Below the pieces are notes generated by a model. It saw nothing but the letters and a program-made list of their open reading frames with translations. It did no database searches and was not told the origin of the DNA. DNA of 64,000 bases from the NCBI GenBank assembly GCA_963853835.1, contig OY970823.1, positions 9,318,001-9,382,000 of the forward strand, written 5' to 3'. Source of the DNA: Calendula officinalis (lineage: Eukaryota; Streptophyta; Magnoliopsida; Asterales; Asteraceae). Of this stretch, positions 57,979 through 64,000 are shown in pieces. The position numbers and the translations under genes are program-made. Each line of letters opens with the position of its first letter. Position 1 is the stretch's first letter.

Positions 57979-59201
57979 CGCCTTGAAGAAAGGGACGGAC
58001 TATCCTGCCGACTTCGCAAGAAATCGTCCCAACGCTGCCAGTTTCCCGTTCAAACTTTGCACATCTTTCACCGTCCGAGGGGTACGCATCTCTAACAACC
58101 CCCCCACCTTCTCGATATTGGCCTCTATTCATTCGGTCGTCACCACATGCCCCCAAAACTTGCCTTTACTCATCCCGAAAGAACACTTCTTCGGATTTAG
58201 CTTCATGTTGATTTTCGAGAGCTGTATTAGTGTTTCTTCTATATCTTCGATCAGATTCAGGTCGCCTTTGCTTTTAATGACCATATCGTCAACATACACC
58301 TCCAGGTTCTCCCTATCTGTTTCTCAAATGACTTATCTACCAAACGCTGGTAGGTCGCCCCAGCGTTCCGGAGGCCGAAAGGCATCTTAACATAGTAGAA
58401 GGTCCCCTTCTCTGTGTGGAATGCCATTTTTTCCTCATCTTCCCGGGCCATCTGAACCTGATGGTGCCCTTTGTAGGCGTCCAAGAATGACTTCCATCGG
58501 TACCCGCCTAAGAACTCCACCTTCTGCTCAATCTCTGGAAGGGGGTAACTATCTTTCGGGCAAGCTTTGTTGAGGTCTTTAAAGTCTACGCACATGCGCA
58601 TGGACCCATCTGCTTTCTTCACCAGAACCGGATTTGCTATCCATTCGGGGTACCGGGCACTTCGTAACACCCCTGCTTTCACCAGAATCTGTACCTCTTC
58701 ATTAACCACCTTGTTTCGCTCAGCCGCCATCCTTCTCTTTGCTTGCTTCACCGAAGGGAAACTCGGATTGATCATGAGTTTGTGTTCGGTCACCTCTCGG
58801 GACACTCCCGTCATGTCCCCGGGAACCCATGCAAACACTTTTTTATATTTCTTCAGCAGAGCTTCCAGCCCGTCTCTTAATGGTTGAGGTAAACTTCCCC
58901 CGATTCGAATGGGGGTATCCGGGTATTCTGAGTTGATTACCACCTGCACTTCCTCTTGTTCCGTCCAACTGTCCTGATGCGTAATGCTGTTACATTCTAA
59001 CGGGGGCATGGGCATGCTCCGGACAGTGATCACCCCTTGATCGGAAGGGAACTTGAGCAAGCCATGGATCGTGGAAGCGATTGCCTGAAACTGCCACATT
59101 CCCGTTCTTCCCAAAATGGCGTTGTAACGTGAGGGTGCCTCGATGATGATGAACTCTGCCAGAATCGTTTTGCTGTGGAAACTTTCCCAATCGGCTAGCA
59201 T
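57979..59201 (-). pseudogene. Tat reverse transcriptase
   Basis: The open part is 59201-58257. Blocks: ILGRTGMWQFQAIASTIH (end of protease), IANPVLVKKADGSMRMCVDF, DLNKACPKDSYPLP, MPFGLRNAGATYQRLVD. A shift near 58305 precedes YVDDMVIKSK, the catalytic block. Stops then occur between 58250 and 57979 (for example after GHVVTTE), so RT is broken in its thumb. Confidence 0.9.
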
Positions 59202-59697
59202 GAGGGGTAAGTGAATCTTTCCCTTTGACCAAACGGATTGCCCGGAGAATCCACAACAGGAGACTTGGCTGGCTTAAGGAGGGCTCAGATATCAGGAGGA
59301 AACTTGACGAAGCAATGACTATACATGACGTTGGCCGAACTCCCTCCGTCAACATAAACTCTACGAACCATCATTTTAGCCACTATCCCAAAGATAACTA
59401 ACGGCTCCGTCCCGACATACCCGTCCGGAACAGGTTCTCCCCTTCCGAACTCGACGACTCCTCCCTTCCTTTTACCTAGGAGGAAAGGTAACGGTTCTTC
59501 GTCAATCGCGAAAATCTCAGCGTTATAAGCGGCTGCTTCCTTCTTAGGCTCAACGATATTGGCTTCCGTTCTCTCCTTCCCCTGTGCTTCCTCTTGTAAC
59601 TTTCACAGGTTGCAGAGGTGTGGCCCATAATTTTGTGAAAGTCACAATAAGCATTCGGATCTCTTGGATATTTCTTCCTTACTATCCTTCCTTCGGT
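59202..59697 (-). pseudogene. Tat protease region
   Basis: The block RRVYVDGGSSANVMY at about 59320-59366 resembles the DGGSS active site of Tat proteases. Stops and at least two shifts lie between it and gag (near 59640) and between it and RT (near 59285). Confidence 0.8.
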
Positions 59698-60864
59698 TCA
59701 TCGGGTTTCCGTCGCAGTATAGACTTCCGGACGGTAAGGGTCGTATCTGTCGCCCTGAGACCTTCCTTCCGGAATTCTTGCTTTGTAGGGCGACCTTCCA
59801 GAAAAACTGGGCTTGACGGAGCCCTTCCCTTTATCCCCTTTGTACGAGCTCGATCCGTTGGTGTTCCTTTTCTCTTGAGCCTCAAAACGTAACTTTTCGG
59901 CACTTTCCTCTTCCTGCTTCAACACCTTGTTTACCACATTAATCATGTCATCCGCCTTGTCGAAATCCCTTTTCGACAACTCACGAAATAACTCCCCCTC
60001 TCGAAGGTCATACGTGAAAGCTGCAATGATCAGAGAGTCTTCCCGAACTGGCATCTTTCGGCTCTGTTCGTTGAACCTTTTAAAGTATGATTTATTAGAC
60101 TCCCCCTCCCGTTGTCGGCAGGCCATAATGGACTGAGATCATTGCTGATACTTCTTTTGCTGTATGAAATTATGGCTAAACTGCAGAACCAAATCTTCGA
60201 AGCTGGAGATGCTCCTTTGGGGGAGACTCGATAACCAGTACCTTGCAGATTCCTCAAGGGTTCCTGCGAAGTATAGACACCAAAGCCTAGGATCCATCGG
60301 GATCATCCTTACAGCCCACCGGAAGCTGGCCACGTGATCGTCTGGGTTTCCGGTTCCATCGTACGATTTAACTCTAGGTCCTTTCAGACCCGGAGGTATG
60401 GGCATTTTGTTGATATCGTCCGTAAAAGGAGACCGAAAGTCCTTCGGACCAGAGGAGGTGCGATGGTGGGGCGTTTCCCTTTCATCCTTCCGTAGGGGGT
60501 GTCTTCCTTCTTCTCGTCTCCTAGCCGGGGTAGTCTCCACCCTACGAGTCCTTCTCGGAGGGGGTGGATCTCTATACACCTCTTCTATCGGCTCCTCATC
60601 GCTTGAGTATGTTAGGTTTCTTTCTACCCCCAGCATCCCTCCTTTCAACTTTGTCTGAGTCTTCTCCATCTGCCTCATTTTTCGAAATTTACAGAAGAGG
60701 TTGTACTCTTCCAACTCTTCCGGGGTAGGCTCGTTTTCCCCGCCGGTAGGCGGTGGACATGTGGAGGTTGATGCCGGCGTCAGCACCCCTTCTGGTGGCT
60801 CCCTGGGCCGAATCGGTGTTGCTTGTTGGCGATTAGCTTCGTTCATCGGATTTTCTTGGACCAT
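59698..60864 (-). pseudogene. Tat gag
   Basis: It starts MVQENPMNEANRQQ at 60864, 21 bp after the primer site. An acidic/proline-rich N-terminal part (PTPEELEEYNLF) and a basic linker precede the capsid-like core (GTGNPDDHVASFRWAV, LPQRSISSFEDLV). One in-frame TGA interrupts near 60137 (after QQKKYQQ). The rest, SNKSYFKRFNEQSRKM to VYTATETR, continues in the same frame to 59698. No CCHC knuckle is visible in the preserved part. Confidence 0.88.
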
Positions 60865-60881
60865 TTTGTTCAAGGTCCCAC

Positions 60882-60894
60882 GTATGGCGCCAAA
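60882..60894 (-). promoter_or_regulatory. primer binding site of the Tat element
   Basis: On the - strand TTTGGCGCCATAC follows the 5' LTR. TGGCGCC is the core of the primer site of Tat and Athila elements. Confidence 0.85.
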
Positions 60895-61479
60895 TGTTAG
60901 TTCACGGTTCCTCCGGAAGGATGATCGGTACCCTTCTTCTATATGGATCCTGAAACAACGGAGCAACTCTTAGTCAGATGCTCTCCGGAAGGTTCCCCGT
61001 GAGAACACTCCGACGCTCAAGTTAGTAATCGGTATATATATGTATGTATATGACGTGAGGTCGTGATCGATAAGGATCGTATTGAATGTTAGCAATAAAT
61101 GATAAGTGTAATAAATGTACCGGAAGCTTGATGCCGATGTTGGTCGTAAGACGATCATATTTATAGTCAGCCTTTCTTAGGCGGGAAAGGAAGAACAACC
61201 TTCTACGGACCGGTCGCTTCCCGAGCCTTGCGGATAATAGGTTGCCTTGGGAGGCTTAGAACCGGAGGATAATGGCATTGCTTTACGCCAAAGCCGCCCT
61301 AGGGACTTGGTCGCATTTAATGCGATTGTACCTGCGAGACGCCCTTTCCGTAATTCCCGCATGGCGCTTGGATCGTGATTCTTGAGATCATCAACCCTTC
61401 TGCGTTCGTTCCTTCCTTCTGTTTAGGAAGGCTTCGTCCGATCGTTCGGTTAGGAAGGTGTATGCAATATACCTCATTA
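60895..61479 (-). repeat. 5' LTR of the Tat element
   Basis: Pairs with 47045-47210 plus 51987-52405. Its TATA on the - strand is at about 61153-61166, so its transcription runs away from the F-box gene. Confidence 0.93.
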
Positions 61480-61841
61480 ATATATGTTTGGGAAGAGACT
61501 TAAATAACCTATAGTGTTCTTAATCAAAAGTTACACAAACCACCACCATGTCTTATTTTATGGAAATAATATCGCATCTGCCAAACACAAAGAGCCCAAG
61601 AAAATATGGCCCAAAGTTAATGTTCATGATTCATCATTTTCGTTTTCAACGGTCGGCGGGAAACAACAAATATCAAATTCTAATAAAATTAAAGACCAAA
61701 TTAATAAAATTTCCATTTCTGCCACCTGGAAAATGTTGGCACCCTCCATGTCCAAAATCGGCACCACCTAACCCTCTTTTTCGCCATCTTAAAAACCCTA
61801 GAAATCCATCCCTCAAAGGCACACACACCCCAAAAACCGAT
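61480..61841 (+). promoter_or_regulatory. upstream region of the F-box gene
   Basis: A 362-bp gap from the LTR end to the ATG. An upstream ATG at 61548 is in frame with the F-box protein and would add 98 residues of low-complexity, basic sequence. No clear TATA box was found, so the native promoter may lie partly within or beyond the inserted LTR. Confidence 0.45.
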
Positions 61842-63023
61842 ATGTCAGACTTCATCCCTTTCGAAATGCAACATGAAATCATCAAAAGGCTTCCTCACAA
61901 GTCACTGATTCGATGCAGATCCGTCTCTAAACCATGGAAGTCTCTCATCGACAGCTCACCGTTCATCACTCATTTCGGTGCCCAACAAACTCAGCCTCCA
62001 CGCCTACTCGCAACCCATGATCGTCTAGAAGACGGTGAGGCGAGCTATGTCTCGATAACCGATGACGAAAACTTGTCCAAACACGAGTTTACTTTCGATA
62101 GCACAATCAAGCCTTTGAAAGTAATCGGTAGCTCTCACGGCTTGCTTTGTTATTATCGAGAACCCATTCAGTTTCATGTCATGTTCACTAGACCCGTAAC
62201 CGCGGTTCTTAGGAATCCGTCGATTCGAAAATCGGTTAGTATTGTGTTGCCAGGTGTTTTAGGGTTTCCGTACGAAACAGTTATCGGTTTCGGAGTCTGC
62301 CCAGTGACTAGCGACCCCACACTTGTAAAGATTACCTTTGTCAGTATGATCGGGGAATTAAAAAGTAGGTCTTGGACACCGTGGAATGTTCAAATTTTCA
62401 CCTTGAGTTCGGGGAGTTGGAGTAATCTAACTAACAATCTGCCTCGCGAAACGATTAAAGTTACAATGTCACAGGTAGTTATCGATAGGTTTATTTATTG
62501 GCTTGGTTACGATATGTTTATTGCTGCAAACGGTAATTGTTTTACAAAGTCTTTGATTATGTCGTTCGACCTGACTACCCGTGAATTTAAAGTGGTCGAC
62601 CTGCCAGATATGTTAGGACACCATAGCTTCCCTCATTTGTCCATTTCTAAGATTCAGGGGTCGCTTGCGGTGATCAAATACAGCGAAACCCGCGTGACTC
62701 AAGTTTGTGAAGTATTTATGATGGAGGACGACGGTGTTACAAAATCTTTCAAAAAGTTGTTCACTATTAACACACCGTATAGTTCATCGATTAAGATTCT
62801 CGGATTTAGAGGAAATGGCCAAGCTATCATGGAAACTAAAGATTATGAAACCGCACCCGTGCTTGAAGTTTATGATCCCTCCTCGGGACAACTCAGTAAT
62901 TTTAAAATTTTTGGACAAGATGAAACGTTTTTCGTGTGCTCCTACATGGAAACGCTACTTCTTCTCGATCAGTTGGACGGTCACACTTATTCTAACATCA
63001 TCTCGGATGGTGGCGATTCTTAA
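61842..63023 (+). CDS. F-box protein, F-box-associated (FBA) type
   Basis: An intact intronless frame of 393 residues. I chose the ATG at 61842 because MSDFIPFEMQHEIIKRLP is the usual start of this family. The F-box occupies residues about 3-45 (IKRLPHKSLIRCRSVSKPWK, SLIDSSPFI). Next come the features of the plant FBA domain: GSSHGLLCYY, VLRNPSIRKS, GFGVCPVTSDPTLVKI, GSWSNLTNNLP and DRFIYWLGYD. C-terminal blade-like segments end with YDPSSGQLSNFKIFG. Such proteins bridge SKP1 of an SCF ubiquitin ligase to a substrate; the substrate is unknown. No damage seen. Confidence 0.92.
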   Translation: MSDFIPFEMQHEIIKRLPHKSLIRCRSVSKPWKSLIDSSPFITHFGAQQTQPPRLLATHDRLEDGEASYVSITDDENLSKHEFTFDSTIKPLKVIGSSHGLLCYYREPIQFHVMFTRPVTAVLRNPSIRKSVSIVLPGVLGFPYETVIGFGVCPVTSDPTLVKITFVSMIGELKSRSWTPWNVQIFTLSSGSWSNLTNNLPRETIKVTMSQVVIDRFIYWLGYDMFIAANGNCFTKSLIMSFDLTTREFKVVDLPDMLGHHSFPHLSISKIQGSLAVIKYSETRVTQVCEVFMMEDDGVTKSFKKLFTINTPYSSSIKILGFRGNGQAIMETKDYETAPVLEVYDPSSGQLSNFKIFGQDETFFVCSYMETLLLLDQLDGHTYSNIISDGGDS

Positions 63024-64000
63024 GAACGAGTAGGAGTGTGATCTTGGAGCTAAGAAGATGATCTGGTTAACTGGAGAAGTGTTACCTTTGTTTGAATTAT
63101 TTAAATTTATGCTTTATATTTTGCAAGTTTAGGGTAATCATGATTTTGTGTAATCAATGATTATTCGAGTCTTTTTAATTCGAATTGAAAGTGAAACTTT
63201 TTCATGAAATAATAATCATGTTTGTTCATTTTTAGACATTTAAGAAACATTTTATCTTGCATTTTAATACCTGTCCCAAGATGAGGCTTTCTTATAAGCA
63301 TTATATACACTTCCTTTTGCAAAAGCATGATGTATAAGGGCTGTGTCACTATGTACAAGGAATAATCTCTATAGCGACTACTTTTTACCCAATGCCAACT
63401 ATGTGTGTACGGATATGTACTATTGTAAGCATCAACTAGCTTGTAGTTGTTCCCGGTGCGCGTTTCCTACTCTGTAGTAGGAATGAAGTGTCAACATAAA
63501 TTCGAGCATTGGCGCGCTTTTTAATCCTAATTTTGGTTTGGAACTTTTAATGCACTTTTAAATGCCCTAGCTACTTTTACGATCAGATGCATGAGTTAGT
63601 ACGTAATAGCTAGACACGTCGTGAGAGGGTATTATTAATTATAACCTTTAAAGCAACACAGTATATGGGCTCATATGATAAACAATGTATGTTTTGAGTA
63701 ATTTAGAAATCTTGTTAGTATTCACGACTCGTGATCCTACTGGCAGAGTTAATATAAATATTTATATGCAAATATAACTGTCAAAACGATGATAAATGCA
63801 TGAATTATAAAAGTATTTGACATATTCAATATCTTCAACTCGAAAGTAAGTTGCCGGACAGCTTTTAATTGCTAACCTTGTTTGCTTATATTCTACTTAA
63901 GGAGATGAAATATTCGAAAGTATTTTTGTTCACATCTAAAATCTAAAAAGACAAGAAAGGCAAAATGGGAGACGAACAAAAGATAAATACAGGTCATGAA
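63024..64000. other. downstream region without genes
   Basis: AT-rich 3' flank of the F-box gene. A short - frame at 63161-63358 has no recognised motif. No element ends or long repeats seen. Confidence 0.6.

Larger units (their letters stand above)
47045..61479 (-). mobile_element. Tat/Retand-like Ty3/gypsy element with LINE in its 3' LTR
   Basis: LTRs of about 585 bp lie at 60895-61479 (5') and 47045-52405 (3', interrupted by a LINE). After removing the LINE and one target duplication the two LTRs have equal length. They differ at about 17 sites (about 97 percent). ATATA flanks both outer ends (47040-47044, 61480-61484) and is the likely target duplication. The gene order on the - strand is gag, protease, RT, RNase H, a second RNase H, integrase, with an antisense gene near the 3' LTR. 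The second RNase H and the antisense gene are hallmarks of the Tat lineage. Confidence 0.93.

Noticed and set aside
56254..58887. + strand frames across the Tat pol
   Set aside because: Shadows of the - strand integrase, RNase H and RT.
61548..61841. F-box protein starting at the upstream in-frame ATG
   Set aside because: The added 98 residues are low-complexity and basic; the ATG at 61842 gives the normal family N-terminus.

Overview
The window reads as plant nuclear DNA: AT-rich, crowded with LTR retrotransposons, plant L1-type LINEs and MITEs, with only two genes I would call host genes. The F-box protein style and the mix of repeats suggest a eudicot, plausibly an Asteraceae species; that is inference and weakly held.

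Layout. 1-7829: a Ty3/gypsy (Tekay-like) element on the + strand with near-identical 1.95-kb LTRs around an internal region whose pol is a short decayed relic. 8150-8720: a long (GTAT)n microsatellite. 8806 to about 11165: a solo or truncated gypsy LTR on the - strand. 11551 to about 17935: a 3'-truncated Sirevirus-like Ty1/copia element (+). About 18060-19500: LTR, primer site and leader of another copia-like element. About 19500-23400: a LINE (-) that has lost its 3' half. 24149-32369: a complete but mutated Ty1/copia element (-) with a perfect 5-bp target duplication.

32370-47040 is a MITE-rich region: degraded CACTA-like palindromic repeats, a probable Helitron end, Mutator-like, hAT-like and Stowaway-like MITEs, a second LTR of the 18-19 kb family in inverted orientation, and a 0.5-kb direct duplication. 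Embedded in it is one host gene, a two-exon WEB-family (DUF827) gene on the - strand (37449-39017). One foldback MITE sits in its intron and a relative sits just upstream of its TATA box.

47045-61479: a Tat/Retand-like Ty3/gypsy element (-), with gag, protease, RT, two RNase H domains and integrase, plus an oppositely transcribed, apparently spliced antisense gene. A LINE (+, 47211-51973) is inserted in its 3' LTR with a 13-bp target duplication, so it arrived later. 61842-63023: an intact intronless F-box gene whose start lies about 360 bp from the end of the Tat element's 5' LTR. Nothing convincing follows to 64000.

How the parts relate: the mobile elements supply most open frames, nearly all broken by stops or shifts. 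The points with possible biological consequence are: the foldback MITEs around the WEB gene, which carry a phased array of a palindromic E-box 14-mer; a set of three hairpins in the first gypsy LTR whose stems covary; the spliced antisense gene of the Tat element; and the template-jump scar at the LINE 5' junction. All coordinates and alignments were made by eye.
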